From contig CAZDOS010000017.1 in NCBI GenBank assembly GCA_964507095.1, forward strand, positions 1 to 33,204: a stretch of 33,204 nt of DNA, written 5' to 3'. The translations under genes were made by a program, and so were the position numbers. Below are positions 23,402 through 30,862 of the stretch, piece by piece (within the stretch, counting starts at the first letter, position 1; each line of letters begins with the position of its first letter). Under the pieces are notes generated by a model, which searched no databases, was not told the origin of the DNA, and saw only the letters and a list, made by a program, of their open reading frames with translations. This DNA comes from RGIG3102 sp964507095. GTDB taxonomy: Bacteria; Bacillota; Clostridia; Oscillospirales; Ruminococcaceae.

Positions 23402-24106
23402 TTGTTAACTGTACTTAAAGCAGTCGGTCTCATAATTCTCGCAATACTCCTGCTCATTCTGCTGCTGCTGATAATTCCCAGAAGCATTTGGGTCGAGTAT
23501 GACAAGATCGACGGGCCGACGATAAAGGTAAGGGTACTGTTCTTCAAACTCAGAGTATTCCCGTGGGGAAACGGGAAGAAGGATGAGAGTGAAGAGAGGA
23601 AAGAAGAGAAAAAGGCCCAAAAGAAAAAGCCTTCCTCTTCCGGTCACGCAATGCCGGATGAAGGTAAGGAAGAAAAGAAGAAGAGCGTCACAGATGATAT
23701 TCGGTTCTCATTTGACCTGATAGGTCAAGTGCTTGAAACGGTGTCAGAGGGGATGAGGAGAGTGCTTAGGGGCATAAAGCTCAGGAACGTGACATTCACG
23801 TTGCCGGTCTCGGGAAAGGACAGCCGGTCTGTCCGGAAGATGCACGGAGTCGTTTCTTCCGCTTTCTACAATCTCAACACGGTGATTTCACAGATATTTG
23901 ACATCGAGTACGGCAGCCCCAAGATAATTGCGGATTTCACGGGAGCGTACAGCGACAGCCTCTATTTCTTCTGCAGGATAGTCGCCACTCCGATAAGGAT
24001 ACTCACGGGCGCGGTGTATCTCTTCTTCAAGGGAAAGAAGATACTCAAGGAAAACAGGAAGGAAGTAGCGGATACCGACGGCAATGAAGCCGATGCGGCA
24101 TCCTGA
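23402..24106 (+). CDS. DUF2953 membrane protein, YtfI-like
   Basis: The 234-residue protein has an N-terminal transmembrane helix (about 5-25), a very basic and acidic low-complexity linker (about 56-90, rich in Lys/Glu), and a conserved C-terminal region. KLRNVTFTLPVSGKDSRSV lies near 142-160 and FDIEYGSPKIIADFTGAYSD near 183-202. This matches DUF2953, represented in B. subtilis by YtfI, which sits beside ytfJ just as here. The role is unknown, with a suggested link to sporulation. The apparent TTG start (23402) directly follows the scpB stop, with GGAGAAGAG upstream. Confidence 0.8.
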   Translation: MLTVLKAVGLIILAILLLILLLLIIPRSIWVEYDKIDGPTIKVRVLFFKLRVFPWGNGKKDESEERKEEKKAQKKKPSSSGHAMPDEGKEEKKKSVTDDIRFSFDLIGQVLETVSEGMRRVLRGIKLRNVTFTLPVSGKDSRSVRKMHGVVSSAFYNLNTVISQIFDIEYGSPKIIADFTGAYSDSLYFFCRIVATPIRILTGAVYLFFKGKKILKENRKEVADTDGNEADAAS

Positions 24107-24144
24107 CATACATTTACATTTAATTAGCTAAAGGAGCAATAAAA

Positions 24145-24621
24145 ATGGAACAGCATCCAATTCATGACATCATCACAGATACAGTCGAAAAAATGCGTCA
24201 GCTGGTCGACTCCAATACAGTCATCGGATCGCCTATAAAGGTCGGCGATGACACCACCATCCTTCCAGTATCGAAGGTGACCTTCGGTTTCGTTTCAGGA
24301 GGATCGGATTTCGCCACACAGAAGCAGAAGGACCTGTTCGGCGGAGCGGCTTCCACAGGAGCATCCATCACGCCTACAGGATTCCTGGTCATCAGAGGCT
24401 CTTCGGTCAGACTGATACAGATGGCTGACGGCGGAGCAGCTCTGGACAGGGTTCTGAATATGGTGCCTGATGTAATGGACAGGATCGACGGCATTGTCGG
24501 CAAGGGCTCCAAGGGCGGCAAGGTTGCAGACAGGATCAACAGCGAAAACATAGCCGATATAGTCAAAGAGGCACAGGAAGTCAAGACCGCTGAAGCTGAA
24601 GAGGAAAAGAAGAAAGACTGA
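24145..24621 (+). CDS. ytfJ: YtfJ/GerW family sporulation-associated protein
   Basis: The 158-residue cytosolic protein matches the YtfJ (GerW) family throughout. It has the N-terminal helix IHDIITDTVEKMRQLVDSNTVIG and the central IKVGDDTTILPVSKVTFGFVSGGSDF near 31-56. A Gly-rich turn and PTGFLVI near 75-85 come next, then a charged C-terminal tail ending KKKD. In B. subtilis it is sporulation-related and its mutant germinates poorly, but homologues are also found in non-spore formers. AAAGGAGC lies before ATG. It is in the same operon as the YtfI-like gene and rluB. Confidence 0.93.
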   Translation: MEQHPIHDIITDTVEKMRQLVDSNTVIGSPIKVGDDTTILPVSKVTFGFVSGGSDFATQKQKDLFGGAASTGASITPTGFLVIRGSSVRLIQMADGGAALDRVLNMVPDVMDRIDGIVGKGSKGGKVADRINSENIADIVKEAQEVKTAEAEEEKKKD

Positions 24622-24631
24622 TTTTTACGAC

Positions 24632-25411
24632 ATGAGAGATACAAGGATCCAGAAGGCCATAGCCGACATGGGAATATGCTCAAGGAGGCAGGCCGAACAG
24701 ATGATGCTTGACGGAAGGGTCAAGGTCAACGGACATCCGGTAAAGCTGGGCGACAAGATGGACATCGCCCGGGACGTGATATCCATTGACGGAGTGACCA
24801 TGAGGCCTCAGAGGAAAAGAGAGCTCAAGTATTATATCCTCAACAAGCCAAGAGGCTACATTACCACTGCCAGCGACGACAGGGGTCGCAAGACCGTGAT
24901 GGAGCTTATAAGCGACATCCCGGAAAGGGTATATCCTGTCGGAAGGTTGGACAAGGACAGCGAAGGACTGCTTATACTCACGAACGACGGAACACTTGCA
25001 AACGAGCTGATGCATCCGTCGGGAAAAGTGTCCAAAATGTACAGGGTCACCGTGCATCCCAAGGCGAGCGAGGAACAGGTAGTCGCACTGACTGACGGAG
25101 TCGTCCTTGATGACGGCACCAAGACCCTGCCTGCGGTGATAAGGGTCGTTGCCGACGAGGACGAAAGGACCGTCATGGAAATGACCATCAGGGAAGGCAA
25201 GAACAGGCAGATCAGAAGGATGTGCGAGGCAGTCGGGCTTGAGGTGGCAAGACTGTCGAGAAAGCAGATCGGACCCATCAAGCTCGGAATGTTCAAGAGC
25301 GGGACATACAGGGAACTGAAGCCTGCAGAGATACAGGCATTGAGAGGCGCCGTTCAGAAGGGACAGAGGAGTAGCAGAGGCCAAAGCGAAAAGAAGAGGA
25401 GAAGCAGATAA
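24632..25411 (+). CDS. rluB: Pseudouridine synthase, RluB-like
   Basis: The 259-residue enzyme has an N-terminal S4 RNA-binding domain (about 3-60, RIQKAIADMGICSRRQAEQM). A TruA/RsuA-type pseudouridine synthase core follows with NKPRGYITTASDDRGRKTV and the catalytic GRLDKDSEGLLILTNDG near 108-124. RluB modifies 23S rRNA near helix 80. The C-terminal tail is Arg/Lys/Ser-rich and probably binds RNA. It lies ten bases after ytfJ with only a weak Shine-Dalgarno, so it probably relies on coupling. The stop overlaps the next start (TAATG). Confidence 0.93.
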   Translation: MRDTRIQKAIADMGICSRRQAEQMMLDGRVKVNGHPVKLGDKMDIARDVISIDGVTMRPQRKRELKYYILNKPRGYITTASDDRGRKTVMELISDIPERVYPVGRLDKDSEGLLILTNDGTLANELMHPSGKVSKMYRVTVHPKASEEQVVALTDGVVLDDGTKTLPAVIRVVADEDERTVMEMTIREGKNRQIRRMCEAVGLEVARLSRKQIGPIKLGMFKSGTYRELKPAEIQALRGAVQKGQRSSRGQSEKKRRSR

Positions 25412-25764
25412 TGTACTCAATGAAGCTTATACTGGAACCGGATGTCATCGATCTCCTCAACAGGGACAGATTCGACGGCGATCTTGAAGGATATATATTG
25501 TCAGACGGCGCGGACCTCTTTGGATGGAGCTTGTTCAAGATCGAGAACGGAGTTACCCATATGCTCGATATACAGGCACCCGGCACACAGTTCGTGGACG
25601 GCCTGATCAGGGCAAGCGTTGCATACGGAGAAAACGGTGGGGCAAAGTCCTTCACTCTGAACCCTGACATCCCTGACCTGAAGAAATACCACGATGTGTT
25701 CTTCAGGGATGAAGGAGAAGTCATAGCTACCGAAAAGCTTTTCGTTCCTTGCGAGGACGAATAA
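25411..25764 (+). CDS. Small GNAT-like hypothetical protein
   Basis: The 117-residue protein begins MYSMKLILEPDVIDLLNRD. It has an acetyltransferase-like pattern (GYILSDGADLFGWSLFKIENG, then VDGLIRASVAYGENGGAKSF), suggesting a shortened GNAT-fold unit without the usual acetyl-CoA Q/RxxGxG/A loop. I cannot name a family. It is tightly coupled to rluB by one overlapping base and has AGGAG upstream of ATG. ATG at 25420 is a second possible start. It has no signal peptide or membrane helix. Confidence 0.65.
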   Translation: MYSMKLILEPDVIDLLNRDRFDGDLEGYILSDGADLFGWSLFKIENGVTHMLDIQAPGTQFVDGLIRASVAYGENGGAKSFTLNPDIPDLKKYHDVFFRDEGEVIATEKLFVPCEDE

Positions 25765-25788
25765 CCAGACACACAGAATTGAAAGGAA

Positions 25789-25809
25789 GGGCAAGGGAAC
25801 ACCTTGCCC
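25789..25809 (+). promoter_or_regulatory. Hairpin between the Shine-Dalgarno and start of the HAD gene
   Basis: GGGCAAGG (25789-25796) pairs with CCTTGCCC (25802-25809) around a five-base loop. It sits directly after AAAGGA (25782-25787) and 11 bases before ATG at 25821. Folding brings the distant Shine-Dalgarno into normal range. No U-tract follows. Confidence 0.5.
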
Positions 25810-25820
25810 GTCATACAATT

Positions 25821-26465
25821 ATGATAGCGATTTTTGATCTTGACGGAACCATAACGGATTCCATGGGCTACTGGAGGGGGATGGACAGAGAATTCCTCAG
25901 CCGGCACGGTGTAAAGGACCCTGAGAGCCTGCCTACGATCTATGACAGGGACTGGATGGAGAGGATACTCGAACTGGTCAATTCCAGACACGGCCTTTCA
26001 CTTACAAAAAAGGACATGCACGAGTGGATCCTTGAGAATATCTACAAGCACTATTCTGAAGATGTCGACTTCAAGCCGGGTGCTCATGAGCTGCTGGAAA
26101 AGCTGAAGGAGATGGGAGTCAGAATGTGCATATGCTCATCGACTGACAGATATCTGATGGAGCCGGCCCTGAAGAGGCTCGACATTGAAAAGTATTTCGA
26201 GTTCACCCTTCACTGCAGGGAATTCGGAATGGAGAAGAATGACCCGCAGATATTCAGATACTGCGCAGAGAGACTCGGAGAGACAGACATGTCAAAGGTG
26301 GTTGTATTTGAGGACGCATCCTATGCTGCATCTACCGCCAAGGAGGCCGGTTGCTATGTGGTCGGAATTTATGACAAGACGGAGACCCGTCCTGAGATCA
26401 TCAAACGGGCAGCGGATCAGTATGTAATTGACTACGGAGAACTGGACTTCTCTCTCCTTCCTTAG
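25821..26465 (+). CDS. HAD family phosphatase (phosphoglycolate/beta-PGM-like)
   Basis: The 214-residue protein is a HAD hydrolase with a helical cap. Motif I is FDLDGTITDS near residues 4-13, motif II is CICSSTD near 96-102, the conserved Lys is in FGMEKNDPQIF near 131-141, and motif IV is VVFEDASYAA near 154-163. This is the pattern of phosphoglycolate phosphatase and beta-phosphoglucomutase relatives; the substrate is unknown. ATG at 25821 gives the normal family N-terminus, and the extended frame from TTG at 25749 runs through a hairpin. Its Shine-Dalgarno is unusually distant (33 bases) unless the intervening hairpin folds. Confidence 0.85.
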   Translation: MIAIFDLDGTITDSMGYWRGMDREFLSRHGVKDPESLPTIYDRDWMERILELVNSRHGLSLTKKDMHEWILENIYKHYSEDVDFKPGAHELLEKLKEMGVRMCICSSTDRYLMEPALKRLDIEKYFEFTLHCREFGMEKNDPQIFRYCAERLGETDMSKVVVFEDASYAASTAKEAGCYVVGIYDKTETRPEIIKRAADQYVIDYGELDFSLLP

Positions 26466-26473
26466 ACAGAAAA

Positions 26474-26505
26474 ACAGGCGGCTTTTGGCCGCCTGTCATT
26501 ATTTA
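26474..26505. terminator. Bidirectional terminator between HAD and udk genes
   Basis: ACAGGCGGC (26474-26482) pairs with GCCGCCTGT (26488-26496), followed by CATTATTT on the plus strand. On the minus strand the stem ends in TTTTTC. Confidence 0.85.
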
Positions 26506-27129
26506 AAGATTCTTTTCCGCCATTATCTTGTCTATGCGGCTGATGACCATATCCAGTGCGACCTGATTCTGTCCGCCCTGCGGTATGATTATATCCGCAT
26601 ATTTCTTGCTTGGAGACACGAAGGTGTCATGCATCGGCTTTACCGTCCTGAGATACTGGTTTACGACACTGTCCACAGTCCTCCCGCGGGATACCACGTC
26701 CCTCAGCAGTCTTCTGATGAACCTTATGTCATCATCTGTATCCACAAAGATCTTGATGTCCATGAGGTCGCGCAGTTCCTTGTTCTCGAAGATGAGAATG
26801 CCGTCAACGACTATGACGTCTGTCGGCTCCACAGGTATCGTCTCCTTGAGCCTTGTGAACTCCTCGTACGAGTATACAGGCCTGTAAATGACCTTTCTCT
26901 CCTTGAGCCTTCTGAGATCCTCCACCATGAGATCCGTGTCGAAGCTGGAAGGATGGTCATAGTTCTGCCTTTTCCTTTCCTCCAGATCCATCTCGGCAAA
27001 TGGTTTGTAGTAGTAGTCGTGGCAGAGGACCGATATAGGTCCCTCGAAATGCTTTACGACCCGCTCAGCAAAGGTGGTCTTTCCGCTTCCGCTTCCTCCG
27101 GCGATGCCGATAACTACAGGTGTATTCAT
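26503..27129 (-). CDS. udk: Uridine kinase
   Basis: The 208-residue enzyme phosphorylates uridine and cytidine to UMP/CMP in pyrimidine salvage. It has the P-loop GIAGGSGSGKTTF at 8-20, HDYYYKPFAEMD near 38-49, the base-binding NYDHPSSFDTDL near 56-67, VVDGILIF near 97-104, and FVDTDDDIRFIRRLLRD near 117-134. AAGGAGAG lies before ATG at 27129 and overlaps the upstream GNAT stop region. It is the last gene of a four-gene minus-strand operon. It may cooperate with the nucleoside phosphorylases encoded about 9 kb away. Confidence 0.95.
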   Translation of the reverse strand: MNTPVVIGIAGGSGSGKTTFAERVVKHFEGPISVLCHDYYYKPFAEMDLEERKRQNYDHPSSFDTDLMVEDLRRLKERKVIYRPVYSYEEFTRLKETIPVEPTDVIVVDGILIFENKELRDLMDIKIFVDTDDDIRFIRRLLRDVVSRGRTVDSVVNQYLRTVKPMHDTFVSPSKKYADIIIPQGGQNQVALDMVISRIDKIMAEKNL

Positions 27130-27139
27130 TGCGCTCTCC

Positions 27140-27580
27140 TTATTTGTCTATGATCATCTGCACGTAATCCAGTTCCTCGAAGCCCAGCTCCCTGTAGAGC
27201 TTCATGGCTCTCGGGTTGTACTTGCTGCATTCGAGGCGGTATCTCTTTGCCTTACCCTCATATTCCGAGAAAATGAGGTCAAACACCTGCTTTGCCACGC
27301 CTAGGCTCCTGAAGGCAGGCTTGACGTAAAGCTCCTCGATGAGGACGACCATTCCGTCGGCCTCGCTTGAGTAGGTAAAGGAAAGTTGGCAATAGCCCAG
27401 TATCTCTCCGGCGTGAAGTATGGTAAGTCCTCTCAGGAAAGGGTTTCCCTTCATTATTTCATCAAAGCAGTGGCTGAAGTTCTCCAGCGGTATCGGATGG
27501 CTGACGGCAGGGGAGTTATAGAAGTCCTTTACCAGTTCAAGCAATCCTTCCTTGTCTTCCAAAGCATAATCTCTTATCAT
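27140..27580 (-). CDS. GNAT family N-acetyltransferase
   Basis: The 146-residue protein is a typical GNAT acetyltransferase. IRDYALEDKEGLLEL lies at the N-terminus, the central beta strand LGYCQLSFTY near 61-70, LIEELYVKPAFRSLGVAKQVFDL near 81-103 includes the acetyl-CoA pyrophosphate loop, and SKYNPRAMKLYRELGFEE near 122-139. The substrate is unknown. A GTG at 27586 is in frame, but ATG at 27580 is better spaced from AGAGG. It lies 12 bases after the amidohydrolase and ten bases before udk, within the same operon. Confidence 0.88.
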   Translation of the reverse strand: MIRDYALEDKEGLLELVKDFYNSPAVSHPIPLENFSHCFDEIMKGNPFLRGLTILHAGEILGYCQLSFTYSSEADGMVVLIEELYVKPAFRSLGVAKQVFDLIFSEYEGKAKRYRLECSKYNPRAMKLYRELGFEELDYVQMIIDK

Positions 27581-27592
27581 CTGCACACCTCT

Positions 27593-28879
27593 CTAAAAGA
27601 ATATCTGCGCCTGGCCCTTGCCGCGCTCATAAATGCCTCTTGCACATCTCTGTGCGTTCTCAATTATCTCCTTGTCGTCAAAGACGAGCTTTCCGCCGCG
27701 CTTGACGAATTTTCCGTTTATCATCACATCCGTTATGTTCACCGCCGGAACAGCCGAATAGATGATGGCTGCAAGCGGATCGTAGACCGGAGCGGTGTGC
27801 ACCGTATCCAGATCGAAGATGTTCAGGTCCGCGGCTGCACCTTCCTTCATGAGTCCTGCACCGAATTTCATGAAACGGTGGCCTTTGAACAGCATCTTCC
27901 ACACTTCTTTTAGTGTAAAGTCCTCGGCCTTGTCGTCCCATTTTCCGAGCAGTGCGAACAGTCTGACCTGCTCAAGCACGTCTATCGAGTTGCTGGAAGC
28001 CGATCCGTCGTTTCCTGCGGCGAGATTGAGATGTTCTCTCATGTCCCAGAGGCCGCCCTTGTACATTCCCAGCTTCATGTAGGTTTTGGGAGACACTGCA
28101 AAGACCGTGTCATCACTGACATATTTCTCGTCTCCGTCTTCTATCCACAGTCCGTGACCCACGATGCAAGGCACTTCGAAGCAGCCCGCTTCCCGGGCAA
28201 CCTGGAAAGGTGTCTTGCCGTTGTGGTCATTCTTGCTGTTTCTTACCTGGGCATCGGTCTCGCTGACGTGCAGATGTACTCCGCAGCCCAGCTCCTTCGC
28301 CTTCTCGACTATCTGCCTGAGTATTTCCGGCGAGCAGATGTATGGGGAGTGCGGTCCCATCCTCGGGGCGATCATCTCATCATCCTTGAAGTCATTGTAG
28401 AATTTCTCGGCAAGCTCAAGCTCCCGGTCGCAGTTTCCGCCGAAGCCGAAGATCGTATAGGCGATGTCCGCCCTGATGCCGACTTCCTTGCACGCCTTAG
28501 CAATAAGGTCGCTCTTGAAGTAGTGGTCCGCAAATGCCGTGATGCCGTTGTTCACCATCTCGGCCCGGGCGAGCTTTGAGCCCCAGTATATGTCCTCGTC
28601 CTGCATCTTGCTTTCGTACGGCCAGATGACTTCGTTGAACCAGTCATCGATGTTGACGTCCTCCGCTATGCCCTTGAAGATGTTCATGGGACTGTGATTG
28701 TGCATTGAAGCGAAGCCCGGCGTTATGAACTTTCCGGTGCAGTCGATGATCTGTGCTCCTTCAGGATCTGCAAAAGAGCCGATGCCTGCAATCGTTCCGT
28801 CCCTGATAAGGATATCCTTTTTTAGGGATATGTTTCCCTCCTCGTCGATGACGTTTCCGTTTTTCAGAAGTATTTCCAT
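27593..28879 (-). CDS. Amidohydrolase, SsnA/cytosine-deaminase-like
   Basis: The 428-residue cytosolic metal-dependent hydrolase belongs to the COG0402 group (MTA/SAH deaminase, SsnA, guanine and atrazine hydrolases). It has the HxH metal site HNHSPMNIF near residues 60-68, GPHSPYICSPE near 176-186, LHVSETDAQV near 207-216, GHGLWIEDGD near 243-252, and GNDGSASSNSIDV near 293-305. The active-site VSPKTYMKLGMYKGG segment (about 263-277) departs from the HNPxSNLKL pattern of MTA/SAH deaminase. I therefore do not assign a specific substrate. GAGG lies six bases before ATG at 28879. Confidence 0.88.
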   Translation of the reverse strand: MEILLKNGNVIDEEGNISLKKDILIRDGTIAGIGSFADPEGAQIIDCTGKFITPGFASMHNHSPMNIFKGIAEDVNIDDWFNEVIWPYESKMQDEDIYWGSKLARAEMVNNGITAFADHYFKSDLIAKACKEVGIRADIAYTIFGFGGNCDRELELAEKFYNDFKDDEMIAPRMGPHSPYICSPEILRQIVEKAKELGCGVHLHVSETDAQVRNSKNDHNGKTPFQVAREAGCFEVPCIVGHGLWIEDGDEKYVSDDTVFAVSPKTYMKLGMYKGGLWDMREHLNLAAGNDGSASSNSIDVLEQVRLFALLGKWDDKAEDFTLKEVWKMLFKGHRFMKFGAGLMKEGAAADLNIFDLDTVHTAPVYDPLAAIIYSAVPAVNITDVMINGKFVKRGGKLVFDDKEIIENAQRCARGIYERGKGQAQIFF

Positions 28880-28895
28880 ATCGTACCTCGTTTTC

Positions 28896-29678
28896 TCAGT
28901 ATCCGAACACCAGCATGTAGCTTATCGCGCAGCTCTCTCTTAATAGAGAGGGGATGAGCGTGATAAGTCCCGTGGGCATGCTGATGGCTGTGACATTGTC
29001 GAAGCCCTTCTGGAGGGCATAGTATCTTGCTCTGAATATGTGGTAATTGTTGGTTACGACCGTTATTCCGTGGGAATAGTCGATGCCCCTTTCATCAAGG
29101 ATAGCCTTTGTATATTCAAGGTTCTCCCTGGTGCTGGTGGACCTGGTCTCCTTTATGATCATGTCCGGATCCACTCCGTTTCGGATGAGGTAGTCTGCCA
29201 TGCTGTCAGCTTCGACGACGCCTATCCTTCGGTTGAGGCCGCCCGAGACCACTACGTATGCGTCGGGATTCTCCCGGCAGTACCGTACGCAGCCGTCCAG
29301 TCTGTTTCGCAGCTGCTGTGCCGGAGTCCCGTCCGGCCTTAGCCCGCCTCCGAGGACGATGATAACATCCTCATTGTAATCGACGTTCGTATTTCCGTAA
29401 AAGTAGATGGAGGACAGGAAGCACAGATAGACTGCGATGAGGGCATAAAGCACAAGGCTCAGTTTTCTTCCTACACCTTTTCGCGTCATTCTGTAATATC
29501 CGTCAAAAAACAGCGTCAGTAATATGAGGACCGAGGAGACGAGTATCATCAGCACCGTGCCCAGCGTGAAGCTCGATGTCATTATCAGCCGCACTGTGTC
29601 CAGTGAAAACAGCAGGGCCAGCAGAGCGACGAGAGCTCTCAGGTGTCTCGGAGCATGTATAGTCTTTTCGTTTTCCAT
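28896..29678 (-). CDS. YdcF/DUF218 family membrane protein
   Basis: The 260-residue protein starts with three to four transmembrane helices (about 15-110), then a DUF218/YdcF domain. VIIVLGGGLRPDGTPAQQLRNRLD lies near 125-148, VVVSGGLNRR near 158-167, ETRSTSTRENLEY near 194-206, and VVTNNYHIFRA near 222-232. The family includes ElyC/SanA and is linked to envelope processes; the biochemical role is unsettled. An upstream in-frame ATG at 29729 would add 17 residues, but a good promoter lies inside that extension and neither ATG has a Shine-Dalgarno. It heads the operon of amidohydrolase, GNAT and udk. Confidence 0.85.
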   Translation of the reverse strand: MENEKTIHAPRHLRALVALLALLFSLDTVRLIMTSSFTLGTVLMILVSSVLILLTLFFDGYYRMTRKGVGRKLSLVLYALIAVYLCFLSSIYFYGNTNVDYNEDVIIVLGGGLRPDGTPAQQLRNRLDGCVRYCRENPDAYVVVSGGLNRRIGVVEADSMADYLIRNGVDPDMIIKETRSTSTRENLEYTKAILDERGIDYSHGITVVTNNYHIFRARYYALQKGFDNVTAISMPTGLITLIPSLLRESCAISYMLVFGY

Positions 29679-29685
29679 ATGTTCG

Positions 29686-29694
29686 ATTATACCA
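29686..29694 (-). promoter_or_regulatory. Extended -10 promoter directly upstream of the YdcF-like gene
   Basis: On the minus strand, TGG-TATAAT ends seven bases before ATG of the 260-residue frame, with TTTATC 17 bases upstream of the -10. Transcription would begin at or next to the start codon, giving a leaderless mRNA. Confidence 0.4.
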
Positions 29695-29844
29695 TTAATG
29701 TGCACTTCGATAAAGGACAATGTTGGCATTTAAAAGCTAAAAACGGCGAAACGGAAAAGGTGCGGCATTATGACAGACAACTTTGCCGGAATGCCTTAAT
29801 AAATAAGCAATGAGCCGATTAACATATAATTAAGTTTTTGTTAA

Positions 29845-29888
29845 TTGACAGGGACTCTATTGAATAATATGCACTGATGATATAAAAT
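29845..29888 (+). promoter_or_regulatory. Promoter region of the ABC cassette
   Basis: A perfect TTGACA (29845-29850) has a poor TATGCA 17 bases later. An overlapping TTGAAT (29860-29865) is 17 bases from TAAAAT (29883-29888). The second is about 41 bases before ATG at 29930. Confidence 0.5.
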
Positions 29889-29902
29889 GAGCGATATAAA
29901 AT
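29879..29902 (+). repeat. 10-base direct repeat GATATAAAAT
   Basis: GATATAAAAT occurs at 29879-29888 and again at 29893-29902, 14 bases apart and overlapping the likely -10 and transcription start. It could be a tandem regulator site or an alternative -10 hexamer. Confidence 0.45.
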
Positions 29903-29929
29903 CATCTCAGTTTTTATCGGAGGAAAAGG

Positions 29930-30862
29930 ATGATAAAAGTCCAGAAACTGAGAAAGGTCTACAAGGTAGGCGACGAAAGGGTAGTCGCACTCAACAACAT
30001 AAATCTGGAAATAGAAGACGGTGAGTTCTGCTGCATAACTGGAACTTCCGGAAGCGGAAAGTCAACGCTACTGAACCTTCTTGCGGGTCTGGAAAAGCCG
30101 ACAAAAGGAAAGGTCGCCATCCAGGGCAAGCTTGTCACCAAGATGGATGAGAAGCAGCTGGCAAAGTTCAGGCAGGACACCATAGGATTCATATTCCAGT
30201 CATATAATCTGATGCCGACCATGACGGCGGTCGAGAACGTGGCATTCCCTCTCATGTTCAGGGGAGTGGACAGGAAGGTCAGGGAAAAGAGGGCCAAGAA
30301 GATCCTCACTGACATGGGCCTGGGTGACAGGCTTAACCACAAGCCGGGTGAGATGTCCGGCGGTCAGCAGCAGAGAGTGGGAATCGCCAGAGCTTTCGTA
30401 GGAAAGCCGAAGGTCATTTTCGCAGACGAGCCTACAGGTAACCTTGACTCAGCCACCACCAAGCAGGTGATGGAACTTCTTATTGATATATCAAGGAAAA
30501 ACAACATAACCTTTGTGATGGTCACCCATGACCCGAACCTTGCCGCAATGGCCCCGAGAGTCGTTCAGCTCATAGACGGACAGATAGTCAGCGACAAGAG
30601 GGACGGCGTCGAGACGTTCGTTCCGCAGGTCGACGACCGGGACACTGACGCAGTCAATGAGACCGACATGACCGGTACGGATGACGTGACGGATGCGGTG
30701 GACACGCAGGCGATCGCAAAGATAATAGATGAAAAGAAAGAGAATGCCGCCACTAATAAGGCAGATGAGATAGTCCGGCAGGTCCTGAGCTCAGTGAGAG
30801 AGACAGAAGAGAGAGCAGCCGGTTCAGAGGGGGAAGAGACAGATGAAAAAGAGCAGATTTAA
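29930..30862 (+). CDS. ABC transporter ATP-binding protein with acidic C-terminal tail
   Basis: The 310-residue protein is a MacB/LolD-class ATPase. Walker A is GTSGSGKSTLLN at 38-49, the Q-loop is FIFQSYNLMP near 86-95, the signature is MSGGQQQRVGIARAF near 141-155, Walker B is VIFADEPTGNLDS near 161-173, and the switch His is in VTHD near 198. The ATPase ends at about residue 225. The remaining 85 residues are Asp/Thr/Glu-rich, ending DEKEQI, and are not part of the standard fold. GGAGG lies before ATG. The last 20 bases overlap the start of the next gene in another frame, so all three genes are coupled. It energises the permease at 32359. Confidence 0.93.
   Translation: MIKVQKLRKVYKVGDERVVALNNINLEIEDGEFCCITGTSGSGKSTLLNLLAGLEKPTKGKVAIQGKLVTKMDEKQLAKFRQDTIGFIFQSYNLMPTMTAVENVAFPLMFRGVDRKVREKRAKKILTDMGLGDRLNHKPGEMSGGQQQRVGIARAFVGKPKVIFADEPTGNLDSATTKQVMELLIDISRKNNITFVMVTHDPNLAAMAPRVVQLIDGQIVSDKRDGVETFVPQVDDRDTDAVNETDMTGTDDVTDAVDTQAIAKIIDEKKENAATNKADEIVRQVLSSVRETEERAAGSEGEETDEKEQI

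Noticed and set aside
24680..25420. Long minus-strand frame opposite rluB (246 codons)
   Set aside because: It is antisense to a well-supported gene, has no Shine-Dalgarno and its product resembles no family.
26428..27153. Long plus-strand frame opposite udk (241 codons)
   Set aside because: It is a shadow of udk on the opposite strand and runs through the shared terminator.
29771..29800. Nine-codon leader peptide after AAAAGGTG upstream of the ABC genes
   Set aside because: It lies upstream of the likely promoter of the ABC genes and has no codon pattern suggesting attenuation.
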